This document shows positions 36,527-49,000 of a stretch of DNA of 64,000 bases, in pieces. The first letter of the stretch is position 1. The number at the start of each line of letters is the position of its first letter. Below the pieces are notes generated by a model. It was not told the origin of the DNA, did not search any database, and worked only from the letters and a program-made list of their open reading frames with translations. Made by a program: the position numbers and the translations under genes. Source of the DNA: Lagopus muta (taxonomy: Eukaryota > Chordata > Aves > Galliformes > Phasianidae); the NCBI RefSeq assembly GCF_023343835.1, contig NC_064438.1, positions 12,567,077 to 12,631,076 of the forward strand. The letters run 5' to 3'.

Positions 36527-39500
36527 AACTACTCAATTCTAGTCTTTGAGTTATAGGTGCTAGTCATCTAGAAATAGAGTATCCCTAGTTTTAGAAAGTG
36601 TTCCTTGACAAGGCAGATAAAATGAAACTATGACACAGTTGTGTTCTCATTGAAGGCTCTTGAGGCAGAAGGAAGGCAACCCAAAACGCAACCTTCCCTA
36701 AAGTTAGGGGTACAGGCTTCAACTCTGATACAGTTTGTAGTTACAAGCTGCCATCTAGAAGACACAATCAACAAAGAGGACAATGTTACGACCGTGTGAC
36801 CTCCAGACTTTGCTTTGTTGCCAGGAGAAATTACAGCTTTAGCAAGAGCGCTCTCTTTTGGCATTTACCCAAGGAAATCCTATTCCTTGTCATAATATAT
36901 ACACTTTGGTATTCTTGTGGAGCTGGCCTTTGTTTCTTGGCCTGCGTAAGAGATGAATGTTCTCTGACTCCTTATTTGCAGAAAACAATTAAAGAGTCTC
37001 TGTCATAGCCTACGTATCTCATTGTATCTTCTAAAAAAATACAAAGGGATATCACGCATCTCTAGACACTGCTGTCATTCATCTTCTGCTCAAGAATTTT
37101 TCTCATAGCAATATGATTTTTGAATCCAGGAGAAAGATCACTCTTACTTTTGCCTGGTCCTGCCCCAAAGGGGTTTTATCCTCTTCTGCTTACTGCCCTC
37201 ACTTTCGCTGTTCTGTTCTCACTCTTTCTTCTCTTGCATCCAAATGGTCAGTAATGAGGATGACAGGAATGAATGGGGCTGGTTAGGAAAAGATGAGAGA
37301 TGTTATTCTGTAATCCCAAACATTCTTGTAAGAAGTATATTTTGCCCTCAGCCACTATGAGGCAACTTCTTATCAGCAGCATCAAATGATAAAGTGAGAA
37401 GGCACACAGCACGTTCCATTACTCACCTGCTCTACTGCCCAGTCCTTTGCCTATTTTTGAATGCATTTGGATTTTCAAATCCTTTAAAACTCATAGTGAC
37501 ATTGTTTAAAAACCACTCACCAAACCACCATTCAAATGGCTCCACCTTTCACCTTCAAATGGAATTCCCTTTACTTGTGTTTCTTTTACTTGATGAAAGC
37601 TTTCATCTTTGACCTTAGACTTTCTGAACGTGAAAACTGTACAGTTTAAGATCTAGCAGCTTGCGCCAGCTATATACTAGAAATGACTGATCAGAATTCT
37701 TTTTTTCTCTGAAATGCTAGGCTACTACTTTTATTATCCTTCCATCTGACTACTTTATGGCCAGTAAGTGCTCTGTTAGAAAAATAAGCCAGTTTGCATC
37801 AGTACAGACCTATCCATTCTGAAGGACAAAAATTACATATCTTGCTTGTGACAGATGGTGAACTAGTGGCAATAAATTGCTTCTCTTCACTGACTGCATT
37901 TGATCTCTGTTTAGAACAGACTAGTGCTATGTATTCTGTATTTAGGCTAAATTCAAACAAGTAGGGAGTCTACTACAGAATGCACTAGAGTAATAATCCA
38001 CTTACACTTTACAAAACACAGGAACTTAGAAAATCAAAGAATGTGAAAATTTAGCCAATTTCCAGAGGCTGACAGAAATAATTCTAAGGGTAAACTCCAT
38101 ACAAAACAATGGCATAATCCCCAGGAATATATCACTTTTACTGATGATATTAGATTACTGGTCAAGAAAAGAAAGAAAAATTTAAAACAAACAAAAATCA
38201 AGAAAAAAATGTGCATTGTCATCTTTTTCAATGAGCTGAAAACACTGCATACAAAAATAATCACATGCTGTGGTTCACAGACTAAAGAGGGATTCCAGTG
38301 TGATAGAGGTTCTGTGATCCCTTCTCTAGAAATCTGAGTTGTTGCTAACACAAATGCACTTATCAAATCAGAAGACTGTGGAAATGAGATGTAAGGTGAA
38401 TAAGATATCACGAATGGTGAGTCTAATAAATGTATCATGGAACCAACTTTCACTTACCCCTTCAATAACATAATTCAGAAACAAGAGCCCAACAAGAGCC
38501 CAGCTTAGACACAGAGAAATCTGGGCTGAGAGTTAAACTTTCCACAACAAAAACAAAACAACAGACAACCCAAACCAATTCCACCCACCATTCCAAATAG
38601 ACTCTAAAGCCAGGCAGTCCCTTTCCATGTTCATTTCACAGTGTTGATGAGTCCTCCCTCACACTTCTGTTCTTAGATCAGCTACTCTGGCACAGAGTGG
38701 GCATGTGAATACACATACGTGCATATTGCTGTAGGAGGAAAAACAATGCATATGAATGAGATCTTGCAGTTTGGATTGATAAATCTGGCTACGCTGCCAG
38801 ACACGGAGCTTAAGAAGAGAAGGAGTGACCGCATCTCTTCATAACCCTGACTTTTGTGATGGCTGACTGTCTGCTCTCTATGTTTCTCCCAAAAGCCTGA
38901 AGACCAAGATGATAGTGGGCATAGTAAAACCAATCCCACTTGGTTTTCCTTCTTTTGACCCAAAAGCAGAGAGACGTTTCTCTTGTTCTGTGATGCCTTA
39001 CTAATTTTGACTTCAATTCTGACAGCTTTCCTTCCATCCTCTTCAGACACAAATAAGCTAAGCATGCAAAGGAGAAAGATCGGAGCAAAAGGATCTATGC
39101 AGGAACATTTCTCTCTGAACCCTGGAGAATAGTGTTGCCTTAGCCTTTATAGAGGAAAGCAGATACTGACATACTGATAGATACTGAGTACAAATATCCA
39201 ACTCAAGCAAAAACTACCATTTCCCAAAGCAGAAATGTCTTTTGCCTAGTCCACTGGAGATGTTTTCATCCTCAAAATTCTGAGATGTATTGAGATCAAA
39301 AGGTGGCCAGAAGATGCTAAGCCTTTGGAAGGGTCCCTGGCAACATAGACTCTCTCAAGGGAGTCGAGGGATGCTCCCTCGAAAACACTGGTTATCAACA
39401 TTTTGGATTAAAAATACGTACAATGCAGTGAATTATTTACTGTATTCTAAGCCTAAGAAGCAACAGGCAGAGAGAAAGAAGAAATATGAAACAGAAATTG

Positions 39501-39639
39501 ATTAGCATGGTCCATGGTAGAGAAAGGAGGGGTAGGAATTACAGTACCTGAATACTTCACCAACTTTATCTTTTAGATAAATCCTTTAGATTTAGATATC
39601 CTTTAGATGCTCTGAGACTTATTACCAGCTATGGTGCCA

Positions 39640-39760
39640 ATATGACTTATAATTCTGAGTAAATTGTTTAGCCTCTCTGTTCAGCTTCATTATGAATGGA
39701 ATAAATCTTACCAGCTGAGCTACAGGGAATTACATGGAGGACAAACTTGAGAAGCTCTTC
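39640..39760 (+). repeat. MIR-like SINE fragment
   Basis: GAGTAAATTGTTTAGCCTCT, then CTGTTCAGCTTCATTATGAA, then TGGAATAAATCTTACC mirrors the MIR core. It is diverged. Confidence 0.5.
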
Positions 39761-41699
39761 TGTGTTAAATTTAACTGCACTCTCTCCAGTGATTTTAGTC
39801 TTTAATTCTATGTAAAGCTATATATCTGCCTATCTCAGAGTACTAACAAAAGGACAAAGCATCACTGATCTGTTAGCATGAGAGGAAGAGGATGACTATA
39901 TAAACGTCATGACCAATGACTGACAAACAAGAAATTGGGCTACGCTCTGCCATGTTCAGTAAGTGTGAAAAGCCATATTAAAGAGACAGGGGAATTGGTT
40001 CTAAATAAAATCATCTCAAGTTATTATAAGCTAACACACCTGGAGAGAGGTATTCAGTCCTCTGGGAAACAACTGTGTTGCAGGTATTAGTACTGCTATT
40101 TCAGGTATAAATAGACCAGGGTAGAAAGATGGAGAGGGCAGGTAGAATATTTTAGAAATTACTTCTTTTCTTAGAGAGTGTCCAGTAAAAAGGGAAGCCT
40201 GACAAGACACACAGTTTAGCATAGTCTCTATTGTCAACTCAGTTTCAAACCTCCTGATTAGCAGAAGAGGCAGTTTCACTCATCTCAAGTGCTACTCATC
40301 TCAAGGCCAGAGTTCCTTTCTGCTAGTTCTAAACGCTTCTTAAGTCTACCTCTGCCATCAGAAGAGATCAGAAGCTGATATAAGGTCTTTCAGACCTCAA
40401 ATTCTATTAAAAAAAAAAGAGAAATATGTTAATTATATTAATTACAATAAGGCTGTAGTAGAAATAGGAGAATTAACTCCAACTGCTAGACAGAATAACA
40501 CTTTAAGAGGCATTTGAATATTTTGATCTTGAGTGAGTAGAGCGCCCTTGCCTAGTGCAAGATGGCAAACGTGCAGTGTTTATATCCAGATAAGGTAGGA
40601 TGCTACTTGCTTTGAACTGATGCAAAGCAGCCTGACTTTACCAGTGACCCCACTCGCAAAACATTCCATGTATGCAGAACAGAAGCAGACAGCAGGTTAG
40701 ATTTCTCTCAGCAGTATAAATTGTTTACTTCTACTGAAGTCAATGAACCACCACTGACTAATACATGCTGAAGAACTCTGCACGCACCTTGAAGTCAGTA
40801 TGTGAGAGACTGTCATACCTTGTTTGCCATAAAACAATTATCTTTTAGAAAGCCTCTTTGTACGCAAGGCAACTTATGGAGCCAAATTCTCTCTTATTTG
40901 CACAATCCTATCCTACCATCAACATATTCTTTAGTAGATGAACAGCAATTTGATGATAGAACAAGTTACTTTATTAACTGAGTTAATTTTGACACTGTAG
41001 GGCACTGAACAGCTGAAAACATTATCAAGAGTTCCGCTTATAACACTATTCAAAACATTTCTGGTACTTCTGTTAATTTCTAAGGAGTACTTAGATGGAA
41101 TAGTGTTGCCCTGTCAAAGGAATCAGTAGCAATAGAGAGAATATAGCTAGCAAGGTTTACATAAAACTAACAGTCATGTTATGCTCAAAAGCTTAAGTTT
41201 ATTGCTCTATTTAATGACTACTGCCAGTATTTTTAAAAAGATCGCCAGTTCTTCTTGCTAGCTTCTCACTGAAGGAAATATTTTAAATACAGCAATAAAA
41301 TCAAGTAGTTCAAGATAACACATTTTGCCACATAGTCATGCAAACCCTGCTGATAGGATTTTTACAGGTTCATGGATACAGAATAAACACAAAGGATGTG
41401 TACTAAAATACTGGGAAACTTTCCCCACAGCGATGAAGTTGTAGGCATAACATTTCAGGCCCTACCCTGCATCTGTCGATGTCAATGACAAAACCTCAAT
41501 AGGAGCAGGATCAGCCCTTATTGTTCTGAGAGCTGCTTTACCTTCTCCTGATGAAGAGGCGAAGTAAATCCACAGAATCTTCTGCCCTAACAAAAGCAGT
41601 GAGTTTTGGTTATTGTTACAAATAGAGAAGCAAAAATATTTCCAGTAAATGATTACAGCTTCCATTCACAAATCACTCTGATGTAAAGGGTCCTGTGTA

Positions 41700-42955
41700 T
41701 CGCCATTTATTACTGCTCAAAGAACTTCAACACGTGCTTACCTCCAAGCATTGAACACACCAACTGAAGCCTTCACTGCCAGACTAAGGTCTAAAAACAA
41801 AAGCATGGGAAGTAGTCTCCATTATTTAAAAGGAAATACTACGGCTCGGGCTAGAGATTACAAAGGGATAACATTATCAAAACTTAGTTTGAGGGGAAAT
41901 TTATCAAGAAGCAGCCACACATTGCGTGATCATTTTTTCTTAAGCTGCTTATGGGATTTGCGTTTCCAGTCATATTAATTTTAATGGACACTGGCCATTT
42001 GGTCTCCTTTAAAGCTTTGGAACAGGTTTAAATTCAAAATATGGGTGATTTTATTATTACATTTCAAATAAAGATGGATTCAAGTAAAAAGAAATTCCTC
42101 ACCTCCGATTTCTGGCAAAACTATTGGGATTGTTGTTTTTATGACCACATAAAAAGACAAAACACTTTCAAAAATCAAATCTGATTACAGAGTCAGATGC
42201 CAACATATTGAGAAAAGAAAGCTGAAGAATTAATATTATTTCAACTTCTCCCCTATCCACCACAAATTTATCCAAGTTGTCATGATAGCAGGGTAACATT
42301 GCTGGTAAGAACTAGAGGCAAGAATTTGTCTCACATCAGTGAAATACTTTTTTCCCTATAGTTCTGATAACACCAGTGATGGACTGCTTTAAAAAAATAA
42401 AACCAAGCAAACGTGATGTGTGAATCCTTATTTCAACATGAATCTACTTGAGTCTTTCAATGCAGAGGTTCAGAAGGTTTATGATATACACAGTATTCGG
42501 TAATTTTATATGTAAAAACAATCAGAAAGAGGCAAAAAGTTACTTTCAAGCTTAGTCAACATACGGCACATATTTCAGCATGACAATTCAAAAAGTTTCA
42601 CACTGTATTTTGATATAATAGCAATTATGTTTTAAAAACAGCAAACTGAAGACAGTGCTCTTTTTTCTTTTTCTTTTTTTTGATTTTGTAACAAATGAAG
42701 CTACTGTTCTTATTTACAAAATAAATAAGCCTTTTTTGGTGAAGATTATGTCCTGTCACATATGTTTAAGACCAGGTGTACTTCAGCTCTTAAATGTCAA
42801 TGCAAACAAGAGCATAAAAGCAATATCAAAGTAAAATATATCTTTTTGTCCAGCTAAGACAGCCAGGTTACCATGTGTCTCTTATTAGATCTGAAATATA
42901 TCTGAATGCAGTCAAAAGTTCTCTTGGTTTTAGCCTTTAGGAATATCATGAACAT
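41700..42955 (-). other. PTPN5: Probable PTPN5 3'UTR
   Basis: A/T-rich sequence downstream of the stop on the - strand. It includes a TTATTTATTTT stretch (about 42715-42728) resembling an AU-rich element. AATAAA hexamers on the - strand occur at 42050-42055 and 41706-41711. The cleavage site is not determined. Confidence 0.4.
42050..42055 (-). terminator. Candidate PTPN5 poly(A) signal
   Basis: AATAAA on the - strand about 0.9 kb after the stop codon, within GTAATAATAAAATC. A second copy lies at 41706-41711. Confidence 0.3.
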
Positions 42956-43049
42956 TTATTCTTCTGCTGCTCTAGAAAGCTGTTTTCCGTACAAGCTCAT
43001 GACATGATGGACAAATTGATACTGTTCACAAGTCTGGATCATTCCTCCC
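42956..43049 (-). CDS. PTPN5: PTPN5 terminal coding exon
   Basis: 94 nt including TAA. Acceptor TTTCCTTTTCAG. It encodes [20 protein letters not shown] then [10 protein letters not shown], with the Q-loop Gln. The C-terminal tail after the last helix is short, as in mammalian PTPN5. Confidence 0.97.
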
Positions 43050-46000
43050 CTGAAAAGGAAAGAAAAAAAAGGGGAGGGAAACAGCAACCGTTTTACACAT
43101 AAATAACATCCTAGGAAATGGCACAGCTAGTATGAAGCTGGTGTTAAATACAACAGTTCTATTCCAAAGCCTACTGAAACAAATGAGAAAGTGCCAATGA
43201 ACTGCAACCAGCTTGCAGTCTGACCTTGAGCTCTGTTCTGAATGTCTCTGCTAGCAAGTAACAGAAGGTAATCAGAATGAGAACAGCAGAGGCACTCAAC
43301 CAGTAAGGCAACACCACCATTATTTGTTGCATTTGTGTTACTATAGCACCTGTACTCTAAGCACCATTTAACATCATCATAATTACAGAACGGTTTGGGT
43401 TGGAAGAGACCTTTAAGATCATCTAGTTCCAAGCCCCTGCAATAGGCAGGGACACCTTCCACTAAGGCAGGTAGCTCAAAGCCCCATCTAGCCTAGCCTT
43501 AAAAGTCTCCAGGGAGGAGGCATCCACAATAATGAGTGATTTCACTAAAATCTCATGGTGAAAAGCGACTCATATCCCAAAGCCTTAAAAAGACAGGTGT
43601 AAAAAAGAGAGCATGAAGAGGTGAAGCAGCTTCTCTAAGTCTTTAAAGCTGCACTACGGCCTGAATGCAAGAGCAAATGCAGGCAAATTCAGGCCAGGCC
43701 AGCTCAGAAAATCTGTGCAACACATAACTCTCCCAGTCTGCAAAGAGGGATCATTCTTCTGCACCATCCAAGGCTGTGCTCTTGAAAGATTACCAGGGAA
43801 CCAGGTGATGCGCAGTAGGACTGTGAACCAGATATTGAAATCTTGACAAAGGACAACTCAAACTAGTAACTGAATTAACTGCCATGCACACCTTGACTAG
43901 TAAGAGTCTCCAAGCACAGAAGTCTGTTTCGGTTCAGCTTTTACTGTTCTCTTTAAACCTGCAAACCTGAAAAGACCTGCAAGCAGGAGCAGAAAAACAA
44001 TTTTCTTTTCTATGTACCATTAGCCCTTGTATTTCTGCAAATAGCATATTAATGAACACAAGTACTACAGCAGGAGACAAACACGAACAAAAAGAACACC
44101 ACCTAATTCTGCTAAGAGTAGCACATCAATAGTGATACAATCTCTTGATTATCTCTTCTGAAGAAAATAAAAACCCGTGACTCATATTCAAAGGTTTATG
44201 CAAAATTGTGCCAGCATTAGTGCTGGTACACAGATCTGGGGAATGCAGTGTCAAAAGAAGTCTGAAATGATGAGTGGTGTTGAGGATGTGGGAACCCATA
44301 GGCGGCCAGCACCAACCAGACTGTATCAGGTTGAGAAGAGGCATATGTGTACACTGCCTTAGAAATTCCCACCAGAGGAAATGAAAGAACAATTGGAGCC
44401 TCTGAGCCAAATGGATAGCAGACTGGCAGCACCTCCTTGGGGACTGCCCTCTTCTATGGAGCTCAGCTTAACAATTGTGTAATGTTGCCAGAAGTAAGAT
44501 GAGGTAATAAAATAGCCTCCTCCTTCAACCTTTTGCAATTATTTTGTTAAGGGACTGTTTTAAGCAGTGGAGGAGAACAACCAGCAATGGATGGAGATGA
44601 AGCCACAGGTTACTCTGGAGGTCCTGTGTCCAGGAGTGCTGAGAAAGCCAGACAAAGTCATAGGAATGCTCACTCGTGGGGGTCTGACTGGGATGCAGTT
44701 CTCTTTGTAGCACCTCAAATGATGATAGGTTTTAGATCTGTGATCAAAACAATGTTGACAATGCACTAATATTGTGACTGTTGCCAAACAGTGCTTGCAC
44801 AGTGTCAGAACTTTTCTGATTCTCACTCTTTCATCCCACTGAATAGACTAGGGATGTGCAGGAAGTTGAGTGGGAAGATAATCAGGCAGATAATCAGAAC
44901 TGACCAAAGAGACCATTTAACACCTTGCTCAGCAACAAAACAGAGGAGAGAGTAGAGTTAGATTACTAGCCTTTTTTTATTATTATTATTTTTTATTTTT
45001 ATTTTTTTATTTTTTATTTTTTACTGGGGGAGTTGCTAGGTATTTCTCTGTTCATGGGAGGAGGTAAGAGACTTTGCATCACTTTCTTTTTTTTTTGTTC
45101 TCTTCCTTTATCATCCCACTTTTCTGTTGCCTGTTAGTTTATTTTTTCCTATTCATCAATGACTTCACTTTACTCTTTTCATTCTTCTTCAATAAGCAAA
45201 GGTGGGAAACACAAACTGCATTTTTAAAGAAACTATTTCTTAGGAAATCCTCTCTATCTGCTCTACTTAATACAAACAGACAAACTGAGTCATTCCATGT
45301 CATGCAAAGCATTTAAATATACTTATGTCAGTCCATGACAAACAAGGAACGTTAAGTTATATCCGGGAATAATTCCCCATGCAATCTATTAACACGAGGT
45401 TGCACACTGAAGTTGTAGCAACAGAAGCACTAGCATGGCCACTGAGATCCTTGCTATATGGTAGCTTCCTCCCTTTCCCACATATACAGCATAGACAGCA
45501 GGTTCTTGTGTCCAGGCTCTTTGCACAGATTTGTAGCAAAGGGAATCTGTGAGAGAATGAAGGGAATGAAACATGACCTTTTTGCCCCTCAAAAGAATCC
45601 TAAAAGTGGGTTCTTAGGGCAACATCACTGCTGCTGTAAAGCAGTGAGGTACACCCAATTAAGCATCTGCTCTGGCCTCTATCCAACCTGCTTTTCTCAT
45701 GTGCTTTCTCTAGTCAGTGGCCACCAGATGGGAGAAGATGGATAGCTGCTGGCTCATTTTGTGTAGCATCCAAAGTCACTCAAAGCTTTTGTGACACTGG
45801 ATATCAATATGACTTCAAGATCCATTTTTCACCACTTGAAAAAAATCACACTTTCCTACAGCAAGGTGGTGATTTGTCTGCTTTCCATCATGAGTATTTC
45901 CTCTTGTGTTATTAAATAGCTTTTTCATGTCCCATCTGTCTACTGAGATGTACATGGCAGCAAGAAGCACCTGCAGGCTTCCTTTTGCTCTGTGGCATCC

Positions 46001-49000
46001 CTTAAGCATAATCTCCCTTATCCAGTATCTACAAATAACTGGCAATTCCTTCTCCTAGAAAAAAAAAAAAAAAAAGAGTAATTTTAATTTATTTTCTGTA
46101 TCAAGCATATTTTTAAAGGTGTCTTTGACCACTGTATGGCTGTTTTCCTGTGTAACATTAGTAATGAACACAAGATATGTTAGACCTTGCCAGATATTTC
46201 ACTGGACCATGGCCAACAAGCATTCACTTAATCACATTCTAGTGTTTTTTTTTTCCTCAAGAAGTCTTCCCTTGTCAGGTCTGAAATCCACTGAAATAGC
46301 CAAATTTCCAATCCCCTGCAGGTCTCTATCAGAGCCTCAGTAGGGCAGCGAGTGATTTGTTTTCTGCCTCCCACCGAGCACAGTTTCTCATCTGAAATAA
46401 AGTTCAGTATGGGGTTGAGGTTGTTGTTTTTTTTTTTTTTGTCAGAAAAATATTTGGTATGCTTTTCGTGACATTTCTTCTTCTGACTACATTTATCATT
46501 ATTGTTAGAAAAGAACACTGAGACATGTTTTGATGGCACTTGAAACCAGTGGGAGAGGAAAAAAAAAAACACATCACTGGTGCAAATTCAAATCTGTTTA
46601 CTTCATAATCAAACTCAAGGTGGTGTGTTAAGAAATACTTAAGTGGAAGCCACTGAATTTCTGGAGATTTTCACAGCTCCTCTCACATGTCTGCAAACAC
46701 TCCAACCTAAGTATACTCTTCCCAATGTCTCAAGCAGCAATGCCCTGCCAACAGCATCCACAGTTCCAACTATGTGAGGCCAGTTTTCTTTACTCTTCCT
46801 GATAGCAAAGAGCTGTTCTACAGCTCTCAATCAAATGCAACAGCCATTTGAGCCCTATGAACATTGTGCCAACTCCTCTGCTGGTGAAAACGGTCATCTC
46901 TTACTGCACTGAAGTCTGCACAGCTGTGCAGATTTTGATGCCAACCATGAACCTAGCTCAGTTGCTAAGGATATTTGTTAAGGTTTTCTTCTCTAATAAC
47001 ATGAGTAAGATAAAGCTGCTCAGAACAGGACTACTTCGTTCCAGGAATGTTCTCTCTAAGCCTTTATTGGCCTTTGTTCCTCTCCACTTCCCATTTGTTC
47101 CTCCTTAAGCAAAGGGAAAGATTAACATTTTTCTTTTTATTTTTCTGAAAGGAAATGGGTTTTCTTACCTGTCTAACCGTAACTGGCAAGTTGTTCGCAA
47201 TATGTCAACTATGCCCTCACTCTTCAGCTGTTTACAACAGACACTAGTTGCAATAAAGCAGCCCGTCCTCCCGATGCCTGCACTAAGGGAGGAAAAAGGA
47301 GAGAGAGGCAGCAAAGATGTTAGAATGGCTTTGGAATCTTTCTTGTTAAACAAATGCCCTTAAACCAACAGTTAAACCCCATTATCTTTTTCCTCCTTCC
47401 AAACTCTGAGGGATGGGTGCTCTTGAATATGAAGCCTTAACTAGGAAAAGGTAATAGCTCCAATGGAACAACATAATTCACACTGTGAGCTACTCACACC
47501 AAAAGGCTTCAGCTTTTTGTATTGCACACAGAGAGATAAAAATGTACTATGTACTGTCTCACCTAATGTCATTGAACTTGTCAAAATAAACAGTTAAATA
47601 GTATTTCTTGGTTAGATGTGCTTTGAAGGCAACCATTATTTTGAGGGCAACCTTTGCTTTGAGATTCTTAACCCTAACAGCTTCTTGAAAACTACTTTCA
47701 TTCATGTGTGCAGTAAAAAACTCTTGGTTAGATTATTGGAGCTAACAGCAATATGACAAGTACAATTACATTTGCTCTCCAATCTGCAGTCTATTAATTC
47801 TCTGAATTAGCAAAGTGAGAGAACAAATTCACCAAAATTCATCTTTTCTGAACACTTCTGTATTTGATTCAGTCTTTGTAAGTGACCAGAATTTATTTCA
47901 TTCTGAAAGGCGCAGTGCTATGAAAGCTGTGAATTCTTATCACCTTATAAAAAACTCAAATTCTGACTCCCTCTTATGTGTTAAATAATTATAATTCTCT
48001 ATAAGAAATCCTGCTTTCATTTAAATTGTGCTCAGGTCACAACACAAGAACACTGGTAACAAATGTACAAGCAACAATGGAGTCTACAGATGGCTGCTGC
48101 TAGCAAACTCTTAATACTGTTTTTCTTTGTATGTATAGACTTTGAATTCAATGTTTATACTTGTTAGGGAACCTGCACTAGTATCAGATGCATTTGAATT
48201 GTTTTAACTTATATTACAGAATGATTGAGGCAATTCAGTGGAAATCTGCTGGATGAACTTAGTCCTGAATCTCAGCCTTCGAATAACTGTGATGGTGGTA
48301 TCTACCTGATCTAAAGATTTTGTCCCTGCAACTCTCTGTGCCTCATGCCCTGATATACTTTTTTAATTTGTTTATCAAAGTTTCAAACATTTCAGAGTGC
48401 CATAATCAAACAGTACATACCTACTGCATAAAGGTTCCCTTCTACAGATCTCGGTATCTTGCAAGGAAAGGGAACAACACTCATTTTTGTAGAAATCTAA
48501 CAGCACTGAGACATCACTGCCCCAGGCCAAGTTACAGTGGATGAGACAAAGTCATAATTCTTCCAAGACTTCAACATTATCCACAGGACTTCATCTGGAC
48601 TCCTAGTCTACCGTTAATGAAGATGCTTTTAAGAATTTCTTCACGATCAGACTCATTTTTAACATCACCGAGGGGCAAAATCACCATGATTATGGTTCTG
48701 CTGAGGATCTCCCACAGCAGCAAAAGGAGCAAGTTGCAAGTACTGTGCAGAATCCAAACCTCACCCAATTACTTGCTTGCACACACCACTCTCAATTAGA
48801 GGCAACATATTAAATTCCTTCCTGGAGAAAATACCTGCAGCTGAGGATAATCTGAAATGGCACTGGTCCTCAGATATCACAAAATACTTCATAGCTTCAT
48901 CACCATGTCTATTTGTGGTTATTTTACATAAAAATAACCTATTTTCCTCATACTGTGATGGATTCATGGGCATGACACCATATAAGAGGAAAAGGCAAAT

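Larger units (their letters stand above)
34596..41690. other. Intergenic DNA between the decayed gene and PTPN5
   Basis: About 7 kb without a supportable gene. It contains a MIR-like SINE (36066-36195), a 13-bp tandem repeat (36468-36526) and a second MIR-like piece (39640-39760). The longest open frame (38034-38453, - strand) has no domain signature. Confidence 0.6.
43050..47168 (-). other. PTPN5 last intron
   Basis: 4.1 kb between the P-loop exon and the terminal exon. It contains a minus-oriented CR1 tail (43376-43535), an LTR-like remnant (44845-45190), a T/A-rich tract (44970-45025) and a poly-A run (46059-46076). Confidence 0.9.

Noticed and set aside
38034..38453. 139-residue minus-strand open frame
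   Set aside because: Hydrophobic, low-complexity stretches and no family signature. It is likely chance in A/T-rich DNA.
38682..39088. Overlapping minus-strand frames of 127 and 92 residues
   Set aside because: No domain, and two frames are open at once, as expected by chance.
41462..41665. Minus-strand 67-residue frame near the PTPN5 3' end
   Set aside because: Probably downstream flank or UTR. It has no start context or splice sites, and the PTPN5 stop is clear upstream.
46639..46830. Minus-strand 63-residue frame resembling a transposase fragment
   Set aside because: No catalytic motif or terminal repeats could be identified.
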